From the NCBI RefSeq assembly GCF_012927455.1, contig NZ_JABBPE010000020.1, positions 1 through 49,235 of the forward strand: a stretch of 49,235 nt of DNA, read 5' to 3'. The notes under the pieces are model-generated. The model saw only the letters and a program-made list of their open reading frames with translations. It was not told the origin of the DNA and did not search any database. This document shows positions 21,101 to 27,828 of this stretch, piece after piece (positions within the stretch are counted from its first letter, which is position 1; each line of letters opens with the position of its first letter). The translations under genes were made by a program, and so were the position numbers. Origin of the DNA: Polaromonas sp. Lineage in GTDB: Bacteria; Pseudomonadota; Gammaproteobacteria; Burkholderiales; Burkholderiaceae_C.

Positions 21101-21136
21101 CAACCAGTAGCCGAAAGAGTTGCCCTGCTCAATCAT
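18110..21136 (-). CDS. Large XRE-HTH / AAA ATPase / TPR signal-transduction regulator
   Basis: This is a 1008-residue multidomain protein. Residues about 8-70 form an XRE-type helix-turn-helix (WLRRRRKALDLTQDALAQKV, SQAAIKKIEAEERRPSRGLA). Residues about 110-400 form a STAND/AAA-type ATPase: FVGRNNEYGQF, Walker A GEAGIGKSR near 142, Walker B LIVMIDDIQWADD near 255, and the sensor-like LLACAYRDDELGN. From about 480 to the end the chain consists of helical TPR-like repeats (for example YHLGTVAWSNGRNDLAITYH). The layout matches signal-dependent ATPase regulators of the MalT/AfsR type, but with HTH at the N-terminus. It is divergent from the globin operon across 208 bp, so that operon is the obvious target. 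The inducer is unknown. Confidence 0.88.
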   Translation of the reverse strand: MIEQGNSFGYWLRRRRKALDLTQDALAQKVSCSQAAIKKIEAEERRPSRGLAQRLAEQLAIPAHERAAFLQAARSLQTANRLPLDSLPVEVMSIAGASDGVAPACDLKSPFVGRNNEYGQFLGLIARLTGGRGQVVLIEGEAGIGKSRLMFEVACYARQRALPVLVSNCYEIERAIAYQPVIDLATQACAAAAEARLRKITPILLAEIATLVPAVAARLLDLLPLAADFPEARQARLFHALVQLFEALGQDRQLIVMIDDIQWADDASLRFLHFLARQIANRPVLLACAYRDDELGNNERLASLVESLRREPHTRHMALARLGPGDTDMLLERLNDPKLSAPDLAARLHRETDGNPFFLWSILHSLSEGECAVRDAGSLPLPDALRDSVRGRLARVPHEDRPLLDVAAVLGRRFDFETLLALTRIPEERFLHAMESLVKRRLLREDQESGFYDFSHDKVREVVYRDIGMARRVLLHRALAERLEQHPESAAHEHDARLAEHYERGNVWPKALLYLGLAAEHTQQLFAMRESLQWFDRAVALLQSHPDAATPAQQLALYERRGVARVQAGQIEGAVTDFQHVIKAARALGEHEHARDVLIQLGMAYRRADAYEQAVVCLDEALKASRAMGDERHAADTLYHLGTVAWSNGRNDLAITYHQQAVDICESLRLTDLVAVQAFHGRGEAYFANAEPAAAIVSFSRSLDLARGIGDKSYESENLMMIGWACTGHMGLADYRRALTHFDGALVIARAADLQWHLGPTLIGRAHVQLALGKFGSAWADLNEALPRLETLRLHRYQIMAHDALGCLLLDLNRPEPALQHFERGLGLARDAGIMYWRPRLQANGVIAQLRLGRPIDQAAMQAALQYSQDHSEAWLTLRCLEALAEVALLAGEADGCITRADQLLALAARGDMREMIGQAHRLRGLAWLAVNAYESAREELTLAVTLAEQIGHVRLACECHRALARSAAAFGDASSERSNQARASELAAQIVVSLSGSGLTANWAAGP

Positions 21137-21344
21137 GTTCGGTGCCTGTCCTTGTAGCCCGTATCGCCATATCTTATGCCTGCGGCCTGCAACTGTCCCC
21201 CTTTTTGTCTCCCTGTCTGTCTATTTTGGGGTGACCTTGCGGCGATGCCGATGGGGTGCAATGCATGTACGTGTTCCAGAACCGCGAATGCGTTCGATGA
21301 CAGTGAAATCAACGAAAGACCGAAAACATCAAAAGGAGTTTTCT

Positions 21345-21707
21345 ATGACAACGACACTTTATCAACGACTCGGCGGAGCTGAAGGAATGACACAGCTTGT
21401 CAATGATGTGATTGGCGCACATTTGGCCAACCCCCTCGTCAAGACCCGCTTCGAGAACGTCAAGGACCTGAACCATCTCAAGCTGATGGCATGCCAGTTT
21501 TTCAGCGCCGGCTCAGGCTGCACCGACCCCTACACCGGCAAGGACATGCTTGCAGCACACAAGGGCATGAACATCAGCGAGCAGGAGTACCTGGCAGCAA
21601 CAGATGACATCGTGGGGGCGATGAACAAGAACGGCATAGACGAGGATTCGAAGAAGGATGTCATCGCCATCCTTTACTCGCTCAAGAACCAGATCATCCG
21701 CGTATGA
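21345..21707 (+). CDS. Group 1 truncated haemoglobin-like protein
   Basis: This 120-residue 2/2 globin starts TTLYQRLGGAEGMTQLVNDV, a typical group I opening, and has DPYTGKDMLAAHKGMNIS with the proximal haem-ligand His (F8). Where family members usually have Phe-Tyr at B9-B10 the sequence reads Val-Ile, and the E-helix reads LKLMACQFF. The distal pocket therefore seems to lack the usual Tyr; this alignment was made by eye. ATG 21345 is preceded by AAAAGGAG at proper spacing, so the longer upstream frame is not used. It is the first gene of a three-gene run with the cupin and methyltransferase genes. Confidence 0.9.
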   Translation: MTTTLYQRLGGAEGMTQLVNDVIGAHLANPLVKTRFENVKDLNHLKLMACQFFSAGSGCTDPYTGKDMLAAHKGMNISEQEYLAATDDIVGAMNKNGIDEDSKKDVIAILYSLKNQIIRV

Positions 21708-21822
21708 ACAAGCGAGAGGTGGTGGCAGGATTCAATTAGTGGCAAATAGGCCTGATCCCACGCCGTCCACCGACGCGGCAGCATTCAATCACAACCCTTT
21801 TTCCATCGACAGGAGAAGCAAC

Positions 21823-22296
21823 ATGACACCCCAATTCGAATTACGTCATTACGCAGCCGCTGCGGTATTGGCATTTTCTGCGCCCTTGAGCTGGGCGCAA
21901 GCCAGCCATCACATGATGGGCGATCCCGACAAGCTCAACTGGGGGGCGGTACCGTCCTTGCCCAAGGGAGCGCAGCTTGTGGTGATCGAGGGGCCCATGA
22001 ACGAAGCCGTGCCATTTACAGTGCGGCTGAAGTTCCCTGCCAACTACCGGATTCCACCGCACTGGCACCCGGCGGTGGAGCGCGTGACGGTGCTCTCGGG
22101 AACCTTCAACATGGGTACCGGCGACAGCTTCGACAGCAGCAAGACGCAGGCGCTCAATCCCGGCGGCATTGCGATCATGCCCGCCCAGAGCCGCCACTTC
22201 GCGTGGACCGCAAGTGAAACCGTGGTGCAGTTGCACGGTACCGGTCCTTGGGGCGTCACCTACGTCAACCCCGCTGACGACCCCAGAACAAAGTAA
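21823..22296 (+). CDS. Exported cupin-domain protein
   Basis: This is a 157-residue protein with a signal peptide (AAAAVLAFSAPLSWAQA, about residues 11-27) and one cupin barrel. Metal-binding residues of cupin motif 1 appear in IPPHWHPAVERVTVLSG (His, His, Glu), and motif 2 gives PGGIAIMPAQSRHFAW (His). ATG 21823 has AGGAG seven bases upstream. It probably folds in the periplasm and binds a metal; ligand and reaction are unknown. It lies 115 bp after the globin gene and 22 bp before the methyltransferase. Confidence 0.85.
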   Translation: MTPQFELRHYAAAAVLAFSAPLSWAQASHHMMGDPDKLNWGAVPSLPKGAQLVVIEGPMNEAVPFTVRLKFPANYRIPPHWHPAVERVTVLSGTFNMGTGDSFDSSKTQALNPGGIAIMPAQSRHFAWTASETVVQLHGTGPWGVTYVNPADDPRTK

Positions 22297-22318
22297 AGCC
22301 CTAACCAGGAGAGCCTTC

Positions 22319-23146
22319 ATGGAAACCGTATTCCCCCAACCCGTGGCCGATTTGGCTGCGCTCAAGCTCAAGCAGCAGGCCGCCTGGTCTGCAGGCGACT
22401 ATGCCGTTATTGGAACAACGCTGCAGATCGTCGGCGAGACGCTGTGCGAAGCGCTCGATTTGCGGGCTGGCGAACGTGTGCTGGATGTCGCCGCCGGCAA
22501 TGGCAACGCCACGCTGGCGGCGGCGCGGCGCTGGTGCGACGTTGTCTCGACCGACTATGTCGGCGCTTTGCTCGAACGTGGCAAGGCGCGGGCGAGCGCC
22601 GAAGGGCTGGCTGTGCAGTTCGAAGAAGCCGACGCCGAAAACCTCCCTTACGCGGACGCCTCGTTTGACGTCGTGCTGTCCACTTTCGGCGTGATGTTTA
22701 CGCCCAACCAGCAGCGGGCGGCGAGTGAACTCGCGCGTGTGTGCAAATCAGGCGGCTCGATCGGCCTGGCGAACTGGACACCGCCCGGCTTCATCGGCGA
22801 GTTGTTCAAGCTGATCGGCCGCTACATTCCCCCGCCCACCGGCGTCAAGTCACCGTCGCTGTGGGGTACTGAAGAACGTCTGCGCGAGTTGTTCGGCGAG
22901 CGCATCGCCACGCTCAAAACCGAGCGAAAAAACTTCGTCTTTCGCTACCGCGCACCGCAGCATTGGCTTGACACCTTTCGCACCTACTACGGTCCGGTGC
23001 AAAAAGCGTTCCTTGCGGTGGGGGCCGCTCGGGAGGAGGCGCTGGCTGCCGATTTGATCCGACTCGTGCAACAGTTCAATCACGCAACCGACGGAGCCAT
23101 GGTCGTGCCGAGCGAGTACCTTGAAGTCGTGATCAGGAAACGATGA
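22319..23146 (+). CDS. Class I SAM-dependent methyltransferase
   Basis: This 275-residue cytosolic protein has methyltransferase motif I VLDVAAGNGNATLAAAR (about residues 56-72), an acidic residue after strand 2 (STDYVGALLERG), EEADAENLPYADASFDVVLS (motifs II-III) and the post-motif LARVCKSGGSIGLANW. This is the UbiE/Methyltransf_11 type. The C-terminal third (FVFRYRAPQHWLDTFRTYYG) is found in family members whose substrate is unknown. CCAGGAG precedes ATG 22319. It follows the cupin gene closely, so the two are probably cotranscribed with the globin. Confidence 0.88.
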   Translation: METVFPQPVADLAALKLKQQAAWSAGDYAVIGTTLQIVGETLCEALDLRAGERVLDVAAGNGNATLAAARRWCDVVSTDYVGALLERGKARASAEGLAVQFEEADAENLPYADASFDVVLSTFGVMFTPNQQRAASELARVCKSGGSIGLANWTPPGFIGELFKLIGRYIPPPTGVKSPSLWGTEERLRELFGERIATLKTERKNFVFRYRAPQHWLDTFRTYYGPVQKAFLAVGAAREEALAADLIRLVQQFNHATDGAMVVPSEYLEVVIRKR

Positions 23147-23243
23147 CTGCGCGCAAGATCTGCGGCGCGGGGCCGCCGATCCCGCCATCCGCCAGGCCAC
23201 TTACAGGAGGCGTGCGCCACGCGGCTGGGGATGCGCGCCATCC

Positions 23244-23293
23244 GCTATTTAATTAATAGCGCTTTGCGCCCGTCCTGTATGGGCTACAGGCCA
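23244..23293 (+). repeat. Repeat A, copy 4 (right edge of accessory segment)
   Basis: GCTATTTAATTAATAGC palindrome, GCTTTGCGCCCGTCC, ATGGGCTACAGGCC. First copy after the 12.5 kb interval with none. Confidence 0.85.
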
Positions 23294-23324
23294 AAATGAC
23301 CTTGGAAACGAGGCAAAACGCAGT

Positions 23325-24014
23325 TCAGGCGAGCTGGTTGGCAAAGAAGGCCAGCGAGCGCGTCCGCGCCAGATTGGCCGCCGCTTCGTTGTAGGAGCCG
23401 CGCTGGTCGCAGTTAAAGCCGTGGTTGGCCGGGTACACATGTACCTCGACTTCCGGGTGCGCCTTGGTAAACGCCTGAATGCCTTCCATGGGAATCCAGT
23501 GGTCCTGGTCGCCGAAGTGCGCCAGCACCGGGCACTGCGGCTGGCGCGCGATTTCGTCTTCGGCCGTGATGCCGCCGCCGTAGTAAACCACGGCAGCGGA
23601 CAGCCCCTTGAGCAGACAGGCGGCTTTCCAGGTGAGCAGGCCGCCCCAGCAAAAGCCAACAATCCCGACCTTGCCGCCGCCGGCCTGGCCCGCATGGTCG
23701 ATGGCGGCCTGAATGTCCTGCAGCACGCCGGCGCCGGGCAAGGCATCAACGGCGGTTTTCAATTCAAAGCCGGCGCCCATGTCGGCCTCGGAATAGCTCA
23801 GGTCCACGCCCGGTTTAACGCGCTCGAACGTCGCCGGCGCAATCGCCAGATAGCCTTCTGCGGCAAAGCGGTCGGCCACCGAGCGGATGTGCGAATTGAC
23901 GCCAAAGATTTCCTGCACGACGACAATGGCGCCGCGCGGCTTGCCCTGGGGCTCGGCCACGTAAGCGGGCAGGCTGAAGCCGTCGGCGGCCTTGAGGGTG
24001 ATGAATTGACCCAT
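23325..24014 (-). CDS. Dienelactone hydrolase family protein
   Basis: This is a 229-residue alpha/beta hydrolase of the DLH family. The catalytic Cys is in the elbow G-F-C-W-G-G (about residue 121), the Asp in HFGDQDHWIP (about 169) and the His in VYPANHGFNC (about 199). IVVVQEIFGVNSHIR near the N-terminus carries the conserved Glu. In classical DLH the enzyme opens dienelactone in chlorocatechol breakdown, but most genomic homologues have other, unknown substrates. ATG 24014 has AAAGGAG upstream. The gene upstream on the same strand is the isomerase-like gene, 80 bp away. Confidence 0.92.
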   Translation of the reverse strand: MGQFITLKAADGFSLPAYVAEPQGKPRGAIVVVQEIFGVNSHIRSVADRFAAEGYLAIAPATFERVKPGVDLSYSEADMGAGFELKTAVDALPGAGVLQDIQAAIDHAGQAGGGKVGIVGFCWGGLLTWKAACLLKGLSAAVVYYGGGITAEDEIARQPQCPVLAHFGDQDHWIPMEGIQAFTKAHPEVEVHVYPANHGFNCDQRGSYNEAAANLARTRSLAFFANQLA

Positions 24015-24094
24015 GATGAAATACTCCTTTGAATGTTTGCGTTGAGATTGGTGAATGTTTTATTGCCGCAGAATTGACTGATTCGCGGCCCGTT

Positions 24095-24703
24095 TCACGC
24101 CGCCGCCTGCAGCTTGCGCTCGACAAAATCAAGCCGATCCTGGCCCCAGAACAGCTCGCCGCCCGCCACATAGCTGGGCGCGCCAAACACGCCGGCATCT
24201 ATCGCGCGCTGGGTATTGGCTTCGTAGCGCTGCTGCACCGCCGGCTCGCGCGATTGCGCCAGCCGCTGAGCGCTCAGGCCGCATTCGGCCAGCAGCTCGG
24301 CCAGCACCTGCGCATCGGCAATGTTGCGCTCGCGCACCCACACGGCACTGAAAATGGCGCCGCCGATCTGCAGGGCCGCGTCGGCGCCGTCGTGCAATTC
24401 CACGGCGACGATCAGGCGCGATGCGTCGTCGCCGGCCACCGGGAAATATTTGGGATGAAGATTGAGCGGCGCATGCAGCTGGTCGGAATAGCGCTGCAGC
24501 TCAAGCAGCCGGTAGGCCTGGCGCTGCGGTGCGCGCTGGCCCAGCGGCAGGCCGCCGGAAATTGGGAAGATTTTGCCGCCCAGATCAATCGGCAGCACCC
24601 GCACGCTGGCGCCGGCGGCGCGCGCGATCTGCGCAAAGCGCTCGTGGCCGAGGTAAGTCCAGGGGCTTTGCGGCGTGAAGTAATAGTCCACAGTAGTGCT
24701 CAA
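24095..24703 (-). CDS. 2-hydroxychromene-2-carboxylate isomerase-like (DsbA-fold) protein
   Basis: This is a 202-residue protein of the DsbA/kappa-GST fold. STTVDYYFTPQSPWTYLGHERF, with the Ser-Pro-Trp-Thr-Tyr active region, and the C-terminal GVFGAPSYVAGGELFWGQDRLDFVE are characteristic of HCCA isomerases. In naphthalene breakdown these enzymes isomerise a chromene acid with glutathione; here the substrate is unknown. I place the start at TTG 24701-24703, which has GGAG six bases upstream and begins just before the conserved sequence. The open frame to 24787 has no good start. It is divergent from the SDR gene, which also starts with TTG. Confidence 0.87.
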   Translation of the reverse strand: MSTTVDYYFTPQSPWTYLGHERFAQIARAAGASVRVLPIDLGGKIFPISGGLPLGQRAPQRQAYRLLELQRYSDQLHAPLNLHPKYFPVAGDDASRLIVAVELHDGADAALQIGGAIFSAVWVRERNIADAQVLAELLAECGLSAQRLAQSREPAVQQRYEANTQRAIDAGVFGAPSYVAGGELFWGQDRLDFVERKLQAAA

Positions 24704-24843
24704 AATCGTCTCCGCAATGGGGGAATTGGGTGAATCGGGTTTGCGGAATAATTTCCGGTCCGGCGCGCTGCCGGTTTTACAGTACATTGATTTGCCTTGA
24801 TCCCGTTTTTAACCGGGATTGGCATTGTCTGCAGGAGTCTGAT

Positions 24844-25590
24844 TTGTCCAAACTTGTCTTGATCACGGGCGCATCGCGCGGTATTGGCGCTGCCACGGCG
24901 TTGCTGGCGGCGCGCCAGGGCTACACGGTCGCCGTCAACTACAGCAGCAACGCGCAGGCGGCCGATGCCGTGGTGCGCCAGATCGGGCAGGCGGGCGGTC
25001 AGGCCATCGCGCTGCAGGCCGATGTGGCCGAAGAGGCGCAGGTGCTGGCGATGTTTGAACAGCTCGACGCGCGCTTCGGCCGCTTGAGTGCACTCGTCAA
25101 CAACGCCGGCGTGGTAGACCAGACCAGCCGCGTCGATGGCATGTCGCTGGCGCGGCTGCAGCGCATGTTTGCGGTCAATGTGTTCGGCTCGTTTGTCTGC
25201 GCGCGTGAGGCCGTCAAGCGCATGAGCAGGCGCTACGGCGGCAGCGGCGGCGCGATTGTCAATGTGTCGAGCGCCGCGTCGCGGCTGGGCTCGCCCGGCC
25301 AGTATGTGGACTACGCGGCGGCCAAGGGCGCGATTGACACCTTCACCATCGGCCTGGCCAAGGAAGTGGCGCTAGAGGGCATTCGCGTCAACGCGGTGCG
25401 CCCCGGCATCATAGACACCGAGATCCACGCTTCGGGCGGCCTGCCCACGCGCGCGCGCGACGTTGCGCCGCAAGTGCCGATGCAGCGCGCCGGCAGCGCC
25501 GAAGAGGTGGCCGAGGCGATTGTCTGGCTGCTTGGCGACCAAGCGAGCTACAGCACCGGCTCTTTTATAGACGTGGCGGGCGGACGCTAA
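24844..25590 (+). CDS. Short-chain dehydrogenase/reductase (SDR)
   Basis: This is a 248-residue NAD(P)-dependent oxidoreductase. The Rossmann motif is TGASRGIGAATALLAA (TGxxxGIG), followed by LVNNAGVV (NNAG), the catalytic Ser in VNVSSAASRLG, and YVDYAAAKGAID (YxxxK), then RPGIIDTEIH and a C-terminal YSTGSFIDVAGGR. This is the classical 3-oxoacyl-ACP-reductase-like subclass. Translation should begin at TTG 24844, seven bases after GCAGGAG; no ATG is available near the conserved N-terminus. Substrate unknown. Its stop is followed by a repeat B element and then marC. Confidence 0.92.
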   Translation: MSKLVLITGASRGIGAATALLAARQGYTVAVNYSSNAQAADAVVRQIGQAGGQAIALQADVAEEAQVLAMFEQLDARFGRLSALVNNAGVVDQTSRVDGMSLARLQRMFAVNVFGSFVCAREAVKRMSRRYGGSGGAIVNVSSAASRLGSPGQYVDYAAAKGAIDTFTIGLAKEVALEGIRVNAVRPGIIDTEIHASGGLPTRARDVAPQVPMQRAGSAEEVAEAIVWLLGDQASYSTGSFIDVAGGR

Positions 25591-25600
25591 TGGATATGGC

Positions 25601-25660
25601 CCCCACGCTTTTCACTTCGTGTAATGCGCTGCCCCCCCGAGGGGGCTGGCCTTGCTTGGG
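25601..25660 (+). repeat. Repeat B, copy after the SDR gene
   Basis: CCCCCACGCTTTTCACTTCG, TGTAATGCGCTG, then CCCCCCCGAGGGGG, which forms a tight GC hairpin. It starts about ten bases after the SDR stop codon and faces the same way as the gene. Confidence 0.65.
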
Positions 25661-25705
25661 GCGGCCCGGCGCGGCGGCCGTTACGCCACAGAAGACCAAG
25701 GATTT

Positions 25706-26338
25706 ATGGACTTTAAACCGCTGATCACACTGCTGGCCATCGTCAATCCGCTGGCCATCGTGCCGTTTTTCATTCACTACACGCAGGGCTTTTCCAAAGA
25801 GCAGCGCCAGCGCACCATTGCCACCGCGTCGTTCAGCGCCTTTGTCGTGATTGCCGTCAGCGCCTTGCTGGGTTTGCAGATTCTTGACTTCTTCAACATC
25901 TCGCTGGCGAGCTTTCAGGTGGGCGGCGGCATGCTGCTGCTGATCAGCTCGATGAACATGCTGAACGCGCAGCCGGCCGAGGCCAAATCCAATACCAATG
26001 AACTCGAAGACGGCGCACAAAAGGCAGCCATGGGCGCCAGCATTGCCGTGGTGCCGCTGACGATTCCGCTGCTGACCGGGCCGGCCACCATGTCCACGGT
26101 GGTGATTTATGCGGAAAAGGCCAAGACCTTCTCCCAGCTGGCCACGCTGGTCGGCTACGGCGTGGTGATAGGCCTGGCGACGGCGCTGTGCTTTTCGCTG
26201 GCGCAACCGATTGCCCGCGTGCTCGGCAAAACCGGCATCAACGTGATGACGCGCTTGATGGGTTTGATCCTGGCGGCGCTTGCGGTGGAAGTCATGGCCG
26301 ATGGTCTGGGCAAGCTGTTTCCGCTCCTGCGAGGCTGA
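25706..26338 (+). CDS. MarC family integral membrane protein
   Basis: This is a 210-residue inner-membrane protein with six predicted helices. MDFKPLITLLAIVNPLAIVP at the N-terminus and AVVPLTIPLLTGPATMSTVV in the middle are the two pseudo-repeats that define the MarC/UPF0056 family (N-P-x-x-x-x-P and P-L-x-x-P-x-x-x-G-P). The name comes from the E. coli mar locus, but no transport substrate has been proven. ATG 25706 follows AAGGA by five bases. The frame open to 25652 runs through repeat B and is not used. Confidence 0.92.
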   Translation: MDFKPLITLLAIVNPLAIVPFFIHYTQGFSKEQRQRTIATASFSAFVVIAVSALLGLQILDFFNISLASFQVGGGMLLLISSMNMLNAQPAEAKSNTNELEDGAQKAAMGASIAVVPLTIPLLTGPATMSTVVIYAEKAKTFSQLATLVGYGVVIGLATALCFSLAQPIARVLGKTGINVMTRLMGLILAALAVEVMADGLGKLFPLLRG

Positions 26339-26371
26339 CGGTTTTACCTACCCGCACCTGAGGACAAAAGG

Positions 26372-26420
26372 ATTGCAGCCTATGTGCACCTGTCGTTTCT
26401 TGCTATTTTTTATGTAGTAA
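26372..26420 (-). repeat. Repeat A, copy 5 (degenerate, covers a stop codon)
   Basis: Read on the minus strand: CTACATAAAAAATAGCAAG, then a degraded middle, and ATAGGCTGCAATCC. The palindrome part overlaps the last codons and the TAG of the cyclic-nucleotide-domain gene. Confidence 0.55.
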
Positions 26421-27056
26421 TTTAATTAGCTGGTTGCTGGTATTGCGCAGGCGCTGCGCCATCAGCTGGGTGATGTTGACCAGCAGCTTGGCGGCCACGG
26501 CGGGGTGGTCGCGAATCAGCAGGCCAATCTCGTGGCGCCCCAGCACGGCCGCCTCAACCTCTTCAATCGCGGTGCAGCTGGCAAAGCGCGGCTCGCCGTC
26601 GAGCAGCGACATTTCACCGAGCGCCGTGCCGCGCCTGACCACGCCGACACGCGTGACTTCCGGGGAGGCAGGCGGCGAAGCAGCGTCAGAAGCGCCGATA
26701 GCGCCGTTAGCGTCGTTAGCTGCATTGAAACCGGCGGGTATACCGATGGCGGCCGCCTCTGGCGCTATGCCGCCAGGCGGCGCTTCACCGTCGCGCCAGA
26801 CGCGCTTGGTCACGTCGACAGTGCCTTTGAGTACCAGCATCATCCACTCGCCGGCCTCACCTTCGCGCATCATGAGTTGACCGGGCTCGGCCCGCACCAG
26901 CCGCAGCGAGGCGCCCAGCACGTCGGCCTCGGTCGGGCTGAAGTCTTGCAGCAGCGGCGCGTGTTGCAGCAGGTCGGGACCGTAGGCGCTGATCTTTTCG
27001 CAGCAGCCGAAGACGCGCAGACCGGCGGCGTCGAGTTGTTGTTCCAGCGTTTTCAT
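26403..27056 (-). CDS. Cyclic-nucleotide-binding-domain protein with low-complexity insert
   Basis: This is a 217-residue protein with a single Crp-type beta-barrel: LQDFSPTEADVLGASLRLVR, EPGQLMMREGEAGEWMMLVL, then GTALGEMSLLDGEPRFASC (phosphate-binding cassette region) and AVLGRHEIGLLIRDHPAVA. No HTH follows, so it is not a Crp-like transcription factor; it could bind a nucleotide to control a partner. Residues about 90-134 are an alanine/glycine/proline-rich insert between two barrel strands. The start at ATG 27056 precedes the conserved sequence and lies 28 bp from the end of the lipoprotein gene, so it probably belongs to the mla operon. The C-terminal IKLLHKK and stop are encoded in a repeat A remnant. 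Confidence 0.82.
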   Translation of the reverse strand: MKTLEQQLDAAGLRVFGCCEKISAYGPDLLQHAPLLQDFSPTEADVLGASLRLVRAEPGQLMMREGEAGEWMMLVLKGTVDVTKRVWRDGEAPPGGIAPEAAAIGIPAGFNAANDANGAIGASDAASPPASPEVTRVGVVRRGTALGEMSLLDGEPRFASCTAIEEVEAAVLGRHEIGLLIRDHPAVAAKLLVNITQLMAQRLRNTSNQLIKLLHKK

Positions 27057-27084
27057 GGCGGGTTCAGGGTGCGCGGCCGGGGCG

Positions 27085-27828
27085 TTAGCGCGCCGGCGTT
27101 TGTTGCAGCCATTGGTCGAGCTCTTCAATGGCGGCGTCGGTGGCCGCAGTGAGCGCGCGCACGCCGCCGGGCGCATCGGCCGACGCGGCGGGCCGCTGCA
27201 CTACGACGAGGCGCTGGCCCAGCAGTTTTTCTCCGGCAGGCGTGAGCTCCAGCAAGGTGGCGCGCAGCCGGATCAGCCCAACGCTGGCCTCGGGGGCGCT
27301 GAACAGCTGGCTGAACTCCTGCAGCTCCAGCCGCAGCTGCAGCGGCAGCACGGCGTTCTGGCTGCGGTTCAGGGCGGCGCCCTCGCCGATGCGAAATACC
27401 GTGCGGCGCTGGCCCAGCTGCTCGCGCAGGCGCTGCTGCACCAGTTGCGCCGCCGGCTTGCTCCAGCGCGCCTGCGCGTAAGGCCGCAGCTGCTGCACGT
27501 CGGTGTAGCCCAGGCGGTACAACACCGCCAGGTTATCGATCGCGCCGCCGGTCGTGCTGATGTCGTCGATCGCCAGCGGTAATAGTGGCAATGGCGACGG
27601 CAGCGGCGCCTGACGCGTGGCCGATGGCGTGAAGGCTTGTGCCGTCAGCGCACCGGGGCCAAAGTCGTACATGCTGGGACGCGTTGGCTTGTCGGGCAGC
27701 GCCGAGCAGCCGGCCAGCGCCACAGCCCCAAAAAAAGTGACAAATTGGCCTCTAGCCCAATGAACACGGGCGCAAGCAGATATTAATTTAATAGCATGTC
27801 GAGGCAGGATGAAAAATCGGATGTTCAT
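27085..27828 (-). CDS. ABC transporter auxiliary lipoprotein (PqiC/YmbA-like)
   Basis: This is a 247-residue lipoprotein with lipobox LAGC at residues 38-41 and a PqiC-like body: KPTRPSMYDFGPG, LAIDDISTTGGAIDNLAVLYR, LGYTDVQQLRPYAQARWSKP, PAAQLVQQRLREQL. These proteins partner MCE (MlaD-type) systems in lipid traffic between membranes. Its ATG overlaps the mlaD stop by four bases. Residues 12-28 of the signal peptide are encoded by an in-frame repeat A copy. That puts positively charged, repeat-derived sequence just before the hydrophobic FVTFFGAVALAG, which still looks export-competent. Confidence 0.88.
   Translation of the reverse strand: MNIRFFILPRHAIKLISACARVHWARGQFVTFFGAVALAGCSALPDKPTRPSMYDFGPGALTAQAFTPSATRQAPLPSPLPLLPLAIDDISTTGGAIDNLAVLYRLGYTDVQQLRPYAQARWSKPAAQLVQQRLREQLGQRRTVFRIGEGAALNRSQNAVLPLQLRLELQEFSQLFSAPEASVGLIRLRATLLELTPAGEKLLGQRLVVVQRPAASADAPGGVRALTAATDAAIEELDQWLQQTPAR
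27745..27795 (-). repeat. Repeat A, copy 6, inside the lipoprotein signal peptide
   Basis: Minus strand: GCTATTAAATTAATATCTGC, TTGCGCCCGTGTTCATTGGG, CTAGAGGCC. Near-consensus copy translated as AIKLISACARVHWARGQ in frame with the lipoprotein gene. Confidence 0.85.
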
